Below, piece by piece: positions 46,411-59,900 of a DNA stretch of 64,000 nucleotides. Each line of letters opens with the position of its first letter. Position 1 is the stretch's first letter. The stretch covers positions 4,536,001-4,600,000 of the forward strand of contig OZ014413.1 of assembly GCA_963965975.1 (NCBI GenBank). The letters run 5' to 3'. The notes beneath the pieces were generated by a model. It was not told where the DNA came from. It saw only the letters and a program-made list of their open reading frames with translations, and searched no databases. The translations under genes were made by a program, and so were the position numbers. The DNA comes from Xestospongia bergquistia (taxonomy: Eukaryota; Porifera; Demospongiae; Haplosclerida; Petrosiidae).

Positions 46411-48697
46411 AAGGAAAGTGGTCATTCTACAGGACTCTATGAAATTAACTAAATAAAATGTTATTAACAGTTTAGTAAGTTGGTTTGCATTAACCTTCTA
46501 AAGTCTTTAATTTAAAGACTTTAGAAGGTTTAGACTATTGAGTAAATTTTATAAAGTAAACTGCTCAGTCTAAAGGACTCTATGGGACTAAAGAAATAGA
46601 CTGCTACTAAAAGTTTAGTAAGTTGGTTTGCATTAACACTCTAAAGTCTTTAATTTAAAGACTTTAGAAGGTTTAGACTATTGAGTAAAGTTTATAAAGT
46701 AAACTGTTCAATCTAAAGGACTCTATGGATTAAAGATATAAACTGCTACTAACAGTTTAGTAAGTTGGTTTGCATTAACACTCTAAAGTCTTTAATTTAA
46801 AGACTTTAGAAGGTTTAGACTATTGAGTATTTTTTTTGAAGTAAACTGGTCATTTTAAAGGACTCTATGGGACTAACTAATGGAACTGCTATTAAAAGTT
46901 TAGTAAGTTGGTTTGCATTAACAATCTGAAGTCTTTATATTAAAGAGTTTAGAAGGTTTAGACTATTGAGTGAATTTTATAAAGTAAACAGCTCGGTCAA
47001 AAGGACTCTTTGGGACAAGCTAAATAAACTATTATTAACAGTTTTGTAAGTTAGTTCGCATTAACAATCTAAAGTCTTTAATTTAATGACTTTAGAAAGT
47101 TTAGACTATTGAGTAAAGTTTATAAAGTAAACTGCTCAGTCTAAAGGACTCTATGGGACTAAAGAAATAAACTGCTATTAACAGTTTAGTAAGTTGGTTT
47201 GCATTAACACTCTAAAGTCTTTAATTTAAAGACTTTAGAAGGTTTAGACTATTGAGTAAAGTTTCTAAAGTAAACTCGTCAGTCTAAAGGACTCTATGAA
47301 ACAAACTAAATAAACTGTTATTAACAGTTTAGTAAGTTGATTTGCATTAACCCTCTAAAGTCTTTAACTTAAAGACTTAAGAACGTTTAGACTATTGAGT
47401 GAAGTTTGTAAAGTAAACTGATAGGTCTAAAGGACTCTATAGGACTAACTAAATAAACTGCTTTTAACAGTTTAGTAAATTGGTTTGCATTAACACTCTA
47501 AAGTCTTTAAATTGAAGAGTTTAGAAAGTTTAGATTATTGAGTGAAGTTTATAAAGGAAAGTGGTCATTCTACAGGACTCTATGAAACTAACTAAATAAA
47601 ATGTTATTAACAGTTTAGTAAGTTGGTTTGCATTAACCCTCTAAAGTCTTTAATTTAAAGACTTTAGAAGGTTTAGACTATTGAGTGAAGTTTGTAATGT
47701 AAACTGATAGGTCTAAAGGACTCTATGGGACTAACTAAATAAAATGCTATTAACAGTTTAGTAAGTTGGTTTGCATTAAGACTCTAAAGTCTATAATTCA
47801 AAGACTTTAGAAGGTTTAAACTATTGAGTAAAGTTTATAAAGTAAACTGCTCAGTCTAAAGGACTCTATGGGACTAAAGAAATAAACTGCTACTAACAGT
47901 TTAGTAAGTTGGTTTACATTAACACTCTAAAGTCTTTAATTTAAAGACTTTAGAAGGTTTGGACTATTGAGTAAATTTTATAAAGTAAACTGATCATTTT
48001 GAAGGACTCTATGGGACTAACTAATGGAACTGCTATTAAAAGTTCAGTAAGTTGGTTTGCATTAACAATCTGAAGTCTTTATATTAAAGAGTTTAGAAGG
48101 TTTAGACTATTGAGTGAATTTTATAAAGTAAACAGCTCGGTCAAAAGGACTCTTTGGGACAAGCTAAATAAACTATTATTAACAGTTTTGTAAGTTGGTT
48201 TGCATTAACACTCTAAAGTCTTTAATTTAAAGACTTTAGAAAGTTTAGACTATTGAGTAAAGTTTATAAAGTAAACTGCTCAGTCTAAAGGACTCTATGG
48301 GACTAAAGAAATAAACTGCTATTAACAGTTTAGTAAGTTGGTTTGCATTAACACTCTAAAGTCTATAATTTAAAGACTTTAGAAGGTTTAGACTATTGAG
48401 TAAAGTTTCTAAAGTAAACTGGTCAGTCTAAAGGACTCTATGAAACAAACTAAATAAACTGTTATTAACAGTTTAGTAAGTTGGTTTGCATTAACCCTCT
48501 AAACTCTTTAACTTAAAGACTTAAGAAGGTTTAGACTATTGACTGAAGTTTGTAAAGTAAACTGATAGCTCTAAAGGACTCTATGGGACTAACTAAATCA
48601 ACTGCTTTTAACAGTTTAGTAAATTGGTTTGCATTAACACCCTAAAGTCTTTAATTTGAAGACTTTAGAAGGTTTAGAGTATTGAGTGAAGTTTATA
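46411..48697. repeat. Tandem duplication of an 8-monomer unit (about 1,144 bp each)
   Basis: AAGGAAAGTGGTCATTCTAC at 46411 recurs at 47554. TAATGGAACTGC (46879 and 48023) and TGGGACAAGCTAAATAAAC (47011 and 48155) recur at the same spacing. Substitutions are scattered, and the outer limits are approximate. Confidence 0.78.
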
Positions 48698-51420
48698 AAG
48701 TAAAAAGCTCAGTCTAAAGGACTCTATGAAACTAAATAAATTAACTGCTGTTAACAGTTTACCAAGTTAGTTTGCATTAACACTCTAAAGCCTTTAATTT
48801 AAAGACTTTAGAAAGTTTAGACTATTTAGTATATTTTATAAAGTAAACCGCTCATTCTAAAGGACTCTATGGGATTAACTAATTAAACTGCTATCAACAG
48901 TTTAGTAAGTTGGTTTGCATTAACAATCTTAAGTTTTTAAATTAAAGAGTTTAGAAGGTTTAGACTATTGAGTGAATTTTATAAAGTAAACAGCTCGGTC
49001 TAAAGGACTCTATGGGACTAAAGAAATGAACTGCTATTTACAGTTTAGTAAGCTGGTTTGCATTAACGCTCTAATGTCTTTAATTTAAAGACTTTAGAAG
49101 GTTTAAACTATTGAGTAAATTTTATAAAGTAAACTGCTCAGTCTAAAGGACTCTATGGGACTAAAGAAATAAACTGCTATTAAGAGCTTAGTAAGTTTGT
49201 TTGCATTAACACTCTAAAGTCTTTAATTTAAAGACTTTAGAAGGTTTACACTATTGAGTAAGGTTTCTAAAGTAAACTGCTCAATCTAAAGGACTCTATG
49301 GGACTAAAGAAATAAACTGCTATTAAAAGTTCAGTAAGTTGGTTTGGATTAACACTCAAAAGTCTTTAATATAAAGACTTTAGAAGGTTTAGAGTATTGA
49401 GTGAAGTTTATAAAGTAAACTGCTCAGTCTAAACGACTCAATGACACTAAAGAAATAAACTGCTATTAACAATTTAGTAAGTTGGTTTGCATTAACACTC
49501 AAAAGTCTTTAATTTAAAGACTTTAGAAGGTTTAGGCTATTGAGTGAATTTTATAAAGTAAAAAGCTCAGTCTAACGGACTCTATGAAACTAAGTAAATA
49601 AACTGCTGTTAACAGTTTAGTAAGTTGGTTTCCATTAATACTCTAAAGCCTTTAATTGAAAGACTTTACAAGGTTTAGACTATTGAGTAAATTTTATAAA
49701 GTAAACAGCTCATTCTAAAGGACTCTATGGGACTAACTAATTAATCTGCTATTAACAGTTTAGTAAGTTGGTTTGCATTAACACTCTGAAGCCTTTAAAT
49801 TAAAGAGTTTAGAAGGTTTAGACTGTTGAGTGAAGTTTATAAAGTAAACAGCTCGGTCTAAAGGACTCTTTGGGACAAACTAAATAAACTATTATTAACA
49901 GTTTAGTAAGTTAGTTTACATTAACACTCTCAAGTCTTTAATGTAAAGACTTTAGAAGGTTTAGACTATTGAGGAAAGTTTATAAAGTAAACTGCTCAGT
50001 CTAAAGGAGTCTATGGGACTAAAGAAATAAACTACTATTAACAGTTTAGTAAGTTGGTTTGCATTAACACTCTAAAGTCTTTAATTTAAAGACATTAGAA
50101 GGTTTACACTATTGACTGAAGTTTGTAAAGTGAACTGATTGGTCTAAAGGACACTATGAAACTACCTAAATAAACTGTTATTAACAGTTTAGTAAGTTGG
50201 TTTGCATTAACCCTCTAAAGTCTTTAATTTAAAGACTTTTGAAGGTTTGGACTATTGAGTGAAGTTTGTAAAGTAAACTGATAGGTCTAAAGGACTCTAT
50301 GGGACTAACTAAATAAACTGCTATTAACAGTTTAGTAAGTAGGTTTCCATTAACACTCTAAAGTCTTTAATTTAAAGACTTTAGAAGGTTTAAACTATTG
50401 AGTAAAGTTTATAAAGTAAACTGCTCAGTCTAAAAGACTCTATAGGACTAAAGAAATAAACTGCTATTAACAGTTTAGTAAATTGGTTTGCATTAACACT
50501 CTAAAGTATTTAATTTAAAGACTTGAGAAGGTTTAGAGTATTGAGTGAAGTTTATAAAGTAAAAAGCTAAGTCTAAAAGAATTCTATGAAACTAAGTAAA
50601 TAAACGGCTGTTAACAGTTTACGAAGTTCGTTTGCATTAACAGTCTAAAGCCTTTAATTTAAAGAGTTTAGAAACTTTAGACTAATGAGTATATTTTATA
50701 AAGTAAACCGCACATTCTAAAGGACTCTATGGGACTAACTAATTAATCTGCTATTAACAGTTTAGTAAGTTGGTTTGCATTAACACTCTGAAGTCTTTAA
50801 TTTAAAGACTTTAGAAGGTTTAGACTATTGAGTGAAGTCTATAAAGTAAACAGCTCGGTCTTAAGGACTCTTTGGGACAAACTAAATAAACTATTATTAA
50901 CAGTTTTGAAAGTTACTTTGCATTAACACTCTCAAGTCTTTAATGTAAAGACTTTAGAAGGTTTAGACTATTGAGTAAAGTTTATAAAGTAAACTGCTCA
51001 TTCTAAAGGACTCTATGGGACTAAAGAAATAAACTACTATTGACAGTTTAGTAAGTTGGTTTGCATTAACACTCTAAAGTCTTTAACTTAAAGACTTTAG
51101 AAGGTTTAGACTATTGAGTGAAGTTTGTAAAGTGAACTGATTGGTCTAAAGGACTCTATGGGACTAAAGAAATAAACTGCTATTAACAGTTTAGTAAGTT
51201 GGTTTGCATTAAGACTCTAAAGTCTTTAATTTAAAGACTTGAGAAGGTTTAGACTATTGATTAAAGTTTTTAAAGTAAACTGCTCAATCTAAAGGACTCT
51301 ATGGGACTAAACAAATGAACTGCTATTAAAAGTTCAGTAAGTTTTTTTGCGTTAACACTCTAAAGTCTTAAAATTGAAGAGTTTAGAAAGTTTAGACTGT
51401 TGAGTGAAGTTTATAAAGTA

Positions 51421-52420
51421 AACTGGTCATTCTAAAGGACACTATGAAACTAACTAAATAAACTGTTATTAACAGTTTAGTAAGTTGGTTTGCATTAACC
51501 ATCTAAAGTCTTTAATTTAAAGACTTTAGAAGGTTTAGACTATTGAGTGAAGTTTGTAAAGTAAACTGATAGGTCAAAAGGACTCTAGGGGACTAACTAA
51601 ATAAACTGCTATTAACAGTTTAGTAAGTTAGTTTGCATTAACACTCTAAAGTCTTTAATTTAAAGACTTCAGAAGGTTTAAACTATTGAGTAAACTTTAT
51701 AAAGTAAACTGCTCAGTCTAAAGGACTATATGAAACTAAGTAAATAAACTGCTGTTAACAGTTTAGTAAGTTGGTTTACATTAACACTCTAAAGCCTTTA
51801 ATTGAAAGACTTTAGAAGGTTTAGACTATAGAGTAAATTTTATAAAGTAAACTGCTCATTCTAAAGGACTCTATGGGACTAACTAATTAATCTGCTATTA
51901 ACAGTTTAGTAAGTTGGTTTGCATTAACACTCTGAAGTCTTTAAATTAAAGACTTTAGAAGGTTTAGACTATTGAGTAAAGTTTATAAAGTAAACTGCTC
52001 AGTCTAAAGGACTCTATGGGACTAAAGAGATAAACTACTATTAACAGTTTAGTAAGTTGGTTTGCATTTACACTCTAAAGTCTTTAATTTAAAGACTTAA
52101 AAGTTTTACACTATTGAGTGAAGTTTGTAAAGTGAACTGATTGGTCTAAAGGACTGTATGGGACTAAAGAAATAAACTTCTATTAACAGTTTAGTAAGTT
52201 GGTTTGCATTAACACTCTAAAGTCTTTAATTTAAAGACATTAGAAGTTTTAAACTATTGATTAAATTTTCTAAAGTAAACTGCTCAATCAAAAGGACTCA
52301 ATGGGACTAAACAAATAAACTGCTATTAAAAGTTCAGTAAGTTTGTTTGCATTAACACTCTAAAGTCTTTAAATTGAAGAGTTTAGAAAGTTTAGACTGT
52401 TGAGTGAAGTTTATAAAGTA
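51421..52420. repeat. 7-monomer repeat unit (1,000 bp) overlapping the 18-mer
   Basis: AACTGGTCATTCTAAAGGAC followed by ACTATGAAACTAACTAAATA occurs at 51421 and 52421. Before both lies a GTTGAGTGAAG monomer with TTAAAAGTTCAGTAAG. The second occurrence is itself copied at 54992 by the 18-mer duplication. Confidence 0.6.
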
Positions 52421-55400
52421 AACTGGTCATTCTAAAGGACACTATGAAACTAACTAAATAACTGTTATTAACAGTTTAGTAAGTTGGTTTGCATTAACCC
52501 TCTAAAGTCTTTAATTTAAAGACTTTAGAAGGTTTAGACTATTGAGTGAAGTTTGTAAAGTAAACTGATAGGTCTAAAGGACTCTATGGGACTAACTAAA
52601 TAAACTGCTGTTAACAGTTTAGTAAGTTAGTTTGCATTAACACTCTAAAGTCTTTAATTTAAAGACTTTAGAAGGTTTAAAGTGTTGAGTAAAGTTTATA
52701 AAGTAAACTGCTCAGTCTAAAGGACTCTATGGGACTAAAGAAATAAACTGCTATTAACAGTTTAGTAAGTAGGTTTGCATTACCACTCTAAAGTATTTAA
52801 TTTAAAGACTTCAGAAAGTTTAGAGTATTGAGTGAAGTTTATAAAGTAAAAAGCTCAGTCTAAAGGACTCTATGAAACTAGGTAAATAAACTGCTGTTAA
52901 CAGTTTACCAAGTTGGTTTGCATTAACACTCTAAAGCCTTTAATTTAAAGACTTTAGAAACTATAGACTATTGAGTATATTTTATAAAGTAAACCGCTCA
53001 TTCTAAAGGACTCTATGGGACTAACTAATTAAACTGCTCTTAACAGTTTATTAAGTTGGTTTGCATTAAAACTCTGAAGTCTATAAATTAAAGAGATTAG
53101 AAGGTTTAGACTATCGAGTGAAGTTTATAAAGTAAACAGCTCAGTCTAAAGGACTCTATGGGACTAACTAAATAAACTGTTATTAACAGTTTAGTAAGTT
53201 CGTTTGTATTAACACTCTAAAGTCTTTAATTTAAAGACTTTAGAAGGTTTAGACTATTGAGAAAACTTTATAAAATAAACTGCGTAGTCTAAAGGACTCT
53301 ATGGGACTAACGAAATAAACTGCTATTTACATTTCAGTAAGTTGGTTTGCATTAACACTCTAAAGTCTTTAAATTGAAGAGTTTAGAAAGTTTAGAATGT
53401 TGAATGAAGTTTATAAAGTAAACTGGTCATTCTAAAGGACTCTATGAAACTAACTAAATAAAGTGTTATTAACAGTTTGGTAAGTTGGTTTGCATTAACC
53501 CTCTATAGTCTTTAATTTAAAGTCTTTAGAAGGTTTAGACTATTGAGTGAAGATTTTAAAGTAAACTGATAGGTCTAAAGGACTCTATGGGACTAACTAA
53601 ATAAACTACTATTAACAGTTTAGTAAGTTAGTTTGCATTAACATTCTAAAGTCTTTAATTTAAAGACTTTAGAAGGCTTAAACTATTGAATAAAGTTTAT
53701 AAAGTAAACTGCTCAGTCTAAAGGACTCTATGGGACTGAAGAAATAAACAGCTATTAACAGTTTAGTAAGTTGATGTGCATTAACACTCTAAAGTCTTTA
53801 ATTTAAAGACTTTAGAAGTTTTAGACTATTGAGTAAATTTTATAAAGTAAACTGCTCATTCTAAAGGACTCTATGGGACTAACTAATTAAACTGCTATTA
53901 AGAGTTATGTAAGTTGGTTTGCATTAACACTCTGAAGTCTTTAAATTAAAGACTTTAGATGGTTTAGACTATTGAGTGAAGTTTATAAAGTAAACTGCTC
54001 GGTCTAAAGGACTCTATGGGACTAGCTAAAGAAACTATTATTAACAGTTTTGTAAGTTAGTTTGTGATAACACTCTAAAGTCTCTAATTTAAAGACTTTA
54101 GAAGGCTTAGACTATTGAGTAAAGTTTATAAAGTAAACTGCTCAGTCTAAAGGACTCTATGGGACTAAAGAAGTAAACTGCTATTAACAGTTTAGTAAGT
54201 TGGCTTGCATTAACACTCTAAAGTCTTTAATTTATAGACTATAAAAGGTTTAGAGTATTGAGTGAAGTTTATAAAGTAAACAGCTAAGTCTAAAGGACTC
54301 TATGAAACTAACTAAATAAACTGCTGTTAACAGTTTAGTCAGTTGTTTTGCATTAACACTCAAAAGTCTTTAATTTAAAGACTTTAGAAGGTTTAGACTA
54401 TTGAGTAAAATTGTAAAGTAAACTGCTCATTCTAAAGGACTCTATGGGACTAACTAATTAATCTGCTATTAACAGTTTAGTAAGTTGGTTTGCATTAACA
54501 CTCTGAAGTCTTTAAATTAAAGACTTTAGAAGGTTTAGACTATTGAGTAAAGTTTATAAAGTAAACTGCTCAGTCTAAAGGACTCTATGGGACTAAAGAG
54601 ATAAACTACTATTAACAGTTTAGTAAGTTGGTTTGCATTTACACTCTAAAGTCTTTAATTTAAAGACTTAAAAGTTTTACACTATTGAGTGAAGTTTGTA
54701 AAGTGAACTGATTGGTCTAAAGGACTGTATGGGACTAAAGAAATAAACTTCTATTAACAGTTTAGTAAGTTGGTTTGCATTAACACTCTAAAGTCTTTAA
54801 TTTAAAGACATTAGAAGTTTTAAACTATTGATTAAATTTTCTAAAGTAAACTGCTCAATCAAAAGGACTCAATGGGACTAAACAAATAAACTGCTATTAA
54901 AAGTTCAGTAAGTTTGTTTGCATTAACACTCTAAAGTCTTTAAATTGAAGAGTTTAGAAAGTTTAGACTGTTGAGTGAAGTTTATAAAGTAAACTGGTCA
55001 TTCTAAAGGACACTATGAAACTAACTAAATAACTGTTATTAACAGTTTAGTAAGTTGGTTTGCATTAACCCTCTAAAGTCTTTAATTTAAAGACTTTAGA
55101 AGGTTTAGACTATTGAGTGAAGTTTGTAAAGTAAACTGATAGGTCTAAAGGACTCTATGGGACTAACTAAATAAACTGCTGTTAACAGTTTAGTAAGTTA
55201 GTTTGCATTAACACTCTAAAGTCTTTAATTTAAAGACTTTAGAAGGTTTAAAGTGTTGAGTAAAGTTTATAAAGTAAACTGCTCAGTCTAAAGGACTCTA
55301 TGGGACTAAAGAAATAAACTGCTATTAACAGTTTAGTAAGTAGGTTTGCATTACCACTCTAAAGTATTTAATTTAAAGACTTCAGAAAGTTTAGAGTATT

Positions 55401-56984
55401 GAGTGAAGTTTATAAAGTAAAAAGCTCAGTCTAAAGGACTCTATGAAACTAGGTAAATAAACTGCTGTTAACAGTTTACCAAGTTGGTTTGCATTAACAC
55501 TCTAAAGCCTTTAATTTAAAGACTTTAGAAACTATAGACTATTGAGTATATTTTATAAAGTAAACCGCTCATTCTAAAGGACTCTATGGGACTAACTAAT
55601 TAAACTGCTCTTAACAGTTTATTAAGTTGGTTTGCATTAAAACTCTGAAGTCTATAAATTAAAGAGATTAGAAGGTTTAGACTATCGAGTGAAGTTTATA
55701 AAGTAAACAGCTCAGTCTAAAGGACTCTATGGGACTAACTAAATAAACTGTTATTAACAGTTTAGTAAGTTCGTTTGTATTAACACTCTAAAGTCTTTAA
55801 TTTAAAGACTTTAGAAGGTTTAGACTATTGAGAAAACTTTATAAAATAAACTGCGTAGTCTAAAGGACTCTATGGGACTAACGAAATAAACTGCTATTTA
55901 CATTTCAGTAAGTTGGTTTGCATTAACACTCTAAAGTCTTTAAATTGAAGAGTTTAGAAAGTTTAGAATGTTGAATGAAGTTTATAAAGTAAACTGGTCA
56001 TTCTAAAGGACTCTATGAAACTAACTAAATAAAGTGTTATTAACAGTTTGGTAAGTTGGTTTGCATTAACCCTCTATAGTCTTTAATTTAAAGTCTTTAG
56101 AAGGTTTAGACTATTGAGTGAAGATTGTAAAGTAAACTGATAGGTCTAAAGGACTCTATGGGACTAACTAAATAAACTACTATTAACAGTTTAGTAAGTT
56201 AGTTTGCATTAACATTCTAAAGTCTTTAATTTAAAGACTTTAGAAGGCTTAAACTATTGAATAAAGTTTATAAAGTAAACTGCTCAGTCTAAAGGACTCT
56301 ATGGGACTGAAGAAATAAACAGCTATTAACAGTTTAGTAAGTTGATGTGCATTAACACTCTAAAGTCTTTAATTTAAAGACTTTAGAAGTTTTAGACTAT
56401 TGAGTAAATTTTATAAAGTAAACTGCTCATTCTAAAGGACTCTATGGGACTAACTAATTAAACTGCTATTAAGAGTTATGTAAGTTGGTTTGCATTAACA
56501 CTCTGAAGTCTTTAAATTAAAGACTTTAGATGGTTTAGACTATTGAGTGAAGTTTATAAAGTAAACTGCTCGGTCTAAAGGACTCTATGGGACTAGCTAA
56601 AGAAACTATTATTAACAGTTTTGTAAGTTAGTTTGTGATAACACTCTAAAGTCTCTAATTTAAAGACCTTAGAAGGCTTAGACTATTGAGTAAAGTTTAT
56701 AAAGTAAACTGCTCAGTCTAAAGGACTCTATGGGACTAAAGAAGTAAACTGCTATTAACAGTTTAGTAAGTTGGCTTGCATTAACACTCTAAAGTCTTTA
56801 ATTTATAGACTATAAAAGGTTTAGAGTATTGAGTGAAGTTTATAAAGTAAACAGCTAAGTCTAAAGGACTCTATGAAACTAACTAAATAAACTGCTGTTA
56901 ACAGTTTAGTCAGTTGTTTTGCATTAACACTCAAAAGTCTTTAATTTAAAGACTTTAGAAGGTTTAGACTATTGAGTAAAATTG
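51843..56984. repeat. Recent tandem duplication of an 18-monomer unit (2,571 bp each)
   Basis: Copies at 51843-54413 and 54414-56984, same length. Reading them side by side I found two substitutions: AGATTTTAAAG near 53553 against AGATTGTAAAG near 56124, and AAAGACTTTAG near 54091 against AAAGACCTTAG near 56662. The exchange point lies within TAAAGTAAACTG: left entry TTTATAAAGTAAACTGCTC, junction ATTGTAAAGTAAACTGCTC, right exit ATTGTAAAGTAAACTGATAC. Neighbouring monomers differ by far more, so this is the youngest rearrangement in the window, or an assembly duplication. Confidence 0.93.
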
Positions 56985-59900
56985 TAAAGTAAACTGATAC
57001 TTCTAAAGGACTCTATGGGACTAACTAAATAAACTGCTATTAACAGTTTAGTAAGTTTGTTTGCATTAACACTTTAAAGTCTTTAATTTAAAGACTTTAG
57101 AAGGTTTAAACTATTGAGTAAAGTTTATAAAGTAAACTGCTAAGTCTAAGAGACTCTATGCGACTAAAGAAGTAAACTGCTATTAACAGTTTAGTAAGTT
57201 TGTTTGCATTAACACTCTAAAGTCTTTAATTTAAAGACTTTAGAAGGTTTAGACTATTGAGTGAAGTTTATAAAGTTAACAGGTCGGTCTAAAGGACTCT
57301 GTGGGACTAACTAAATAAACTGTTATTAACAGTTTAGAAAGTTAGTTTCCATTAACACTCTGAAGTCTTTAAGTTAAAGACTTTAGAATGTTTAGACCAT
57401 TGAGTAAAGTTTATTAAGTAAACTGCTCAGTCTAAAGGACTCTATGGGACTAAAGAAATGAACTGCTATTAACAGTTTAGTAAGTTGGTTTGAATTAACG
57501 CTCTCAAGTCCTTAATTTAAAGACTTTAGAAGGTTTAGACTATTTAGTGAAGTTTGTAAAGTGAACTGATAGGTCTAAAGGACTCTATGGGACCAACTAA
57601 ATAAACTGCTATTAACAATTTAGTCAGTTGGTTTGCATTAACACTCTAATGTCTTTAATTTAAAGACTTGAGAAGGTTTAAACTATTGATTAAGGATTAT
57701 AAAGTAAACAGCTCAGTCTAAAGGACTCTATGTCACTAAAGAAATAAACTGCTATTAACAGCTTAGTAAGTTGGTTTGCATTAACACTCTAAAGTCTTTA
57801 ATTTATAGACTTTAAAAGGTTTAGAGTATTGAGTGAAGATTATAAAGTAAACAGCTCAGTCTTAAGGACTCTATGAAACCAACTAAATAAACTGCTGTTA
57901 ACAGTTTAGTCAGTTTGTTTGCATTAACACTCAAAAGTCTTTAATTTAAAGACTTTAGAAGGTTTAGTCTATTGAGTGAAGTTTGTAAAGTAAACTGATA
58001 GGTATAAAGGACTCTATGGGACAAACTTAATAAACTGCTATTAACAGTTTAGTAAGTAATTTGCATTAACACTCTAAAGTCTTTAATTTAAAGACTTTAG
58101 AAGGTTTAGACTATTGAGTGAAGTTTATAAAGTAAAAAGCTCTGTCTAAACGACTCTATGAAACTAAGTAAATAAACTGCTGTTAACAGTTTAGTAAGTT
58201 GGTTTGCATTAACACTCTAAAGCCTTTAATTTAAAGACTTTAGAAGGTTTAGACTATTGAGTAAATTTTAAAAAGTAAACTGCTCAGTCTAAAGGACACT
58301 ATGGGACTAACTAATTAAACTGCTATTAAGAGTTTAGTAAGTTGGTTTCCATTAACACTCTGAAGTTTTTAAATTAAAGACTTTAGAAGGTTTAGACTAT
58401 TGAGTGAAGATTATAAAGTAAACTCCTCGGTCTAAAGGACTCTATGGGACTAACTAAATAAACTACTAATAATCGTTTAGTAAGTTAGTTTGCATTGACA
58501 CTCTAAAGTCTTTAATTTAAAGACTTTATTAGGTTTAAACTATTGATTAAAGTTTATAAAGTAAACTGCTCAGTCAAAAGGACTCCATGGGACTAAAGAA
58601 ATAAACAGCTATTAACAGTTTAGTAAGTTGGTTTGCATTAACACTCTAAAGTCTTTAATTTAAAGACTTTAGAAGATTTAGACTATTGAGTAAATTTTAT
58701 AAAGTAAACTGCTCATTCTAAAGGACTCTATGGGACTAACTAATTAAACTGCTATTAAGAGTTTAGTAAGTTGGTTTGCATTAACTCTCTGAAGTCTTTA
58801 AATTAAAGACTTTAGAAGGTTTAGACTATTGAGTGAAGTTTATAAAGTAAACTGCTCAGTCTAAAGGACTCTATAGGACTAACTGAATAAACTATTATTA
58901 ACAGTTTTTTAAGTTAGTTTTTTATAACACTCTAAAGTCTTTAATTTAAAGACTTTAGAAGGTTTAGACTACTGAGTAAAGTTTATAAAGTAAACTGCTC
59001 AGTCTAAAAGACACTAAGGGACTAAAGAAATAAATTGTTATTAACAGTTTAGTAAGTTGTTTTGCATTAACACTCTAAAGTCTATAACTTATAGACTTTA
59101 GAATGTTTAGAGTATTGAGTCAAGTTTGTAAAGTAAACAGCTCAGTCTAAAGGACTCTATGAAACTAACTAAATAAACTGCTGTTAACAGTTTAGTCAGT
59201 TGTTTTGCATTAACACTCAAAAGTCTTTAATTTAAAGACTTTAGAAGGTTTAGACTATTGAGTGAAGATTGTAAAGTAAAGTGATACGTCTAAAGGACTC
59301 TATGGGACTAACGAAATAAACTGCTATTAACAGTTTAGTAATTTGGTTTGCATTAACACTTTAAAGCCTTTAATTTAAAGACTTTAGAAGGCTTAAACTA
59401 TTGAGTAAAGTTTATAAAGTAAACTGCTAAGTCTAAAGGACTCTATGCGATTAAAGAAATAAACTGCTATTAACAGTTTAGTAAATTGGTTTGCATTAAC
59501 ACTCTAAAGTCTTTAATTTAAAGACTTTACAAAGTTTAGACTATTAAGTGAAGTTTATAAAGTAAACTGCACAGTCTAAAGGACTCTATGGGACTATCTA
59601 GTTAAACTGCTATTAACAGTTTAGTAAGTTGGTTTGCATTAACACTCTGAAATCTTTAAATTAAAGAGTTTAGAAGGTTTGGACTATTGAGTGAAGTTTA
59701 TAAAGTAAACAGCTCGGTCTAAAGGACTCTATGGGACTAACTAAATAAACTTTTATTAACAGTTTAGTAAGTTAGTTTGCATTAACACTCTAAAGTCTTT
59801 AATTTAAAGAGTTTAGAAGGTTTAGACTATTGAGTAAAGTTTATAAAGTAAACTGCTCAGTCTAAAGGACTCTATGGGACTAAAGAAATGAACTGCTATT

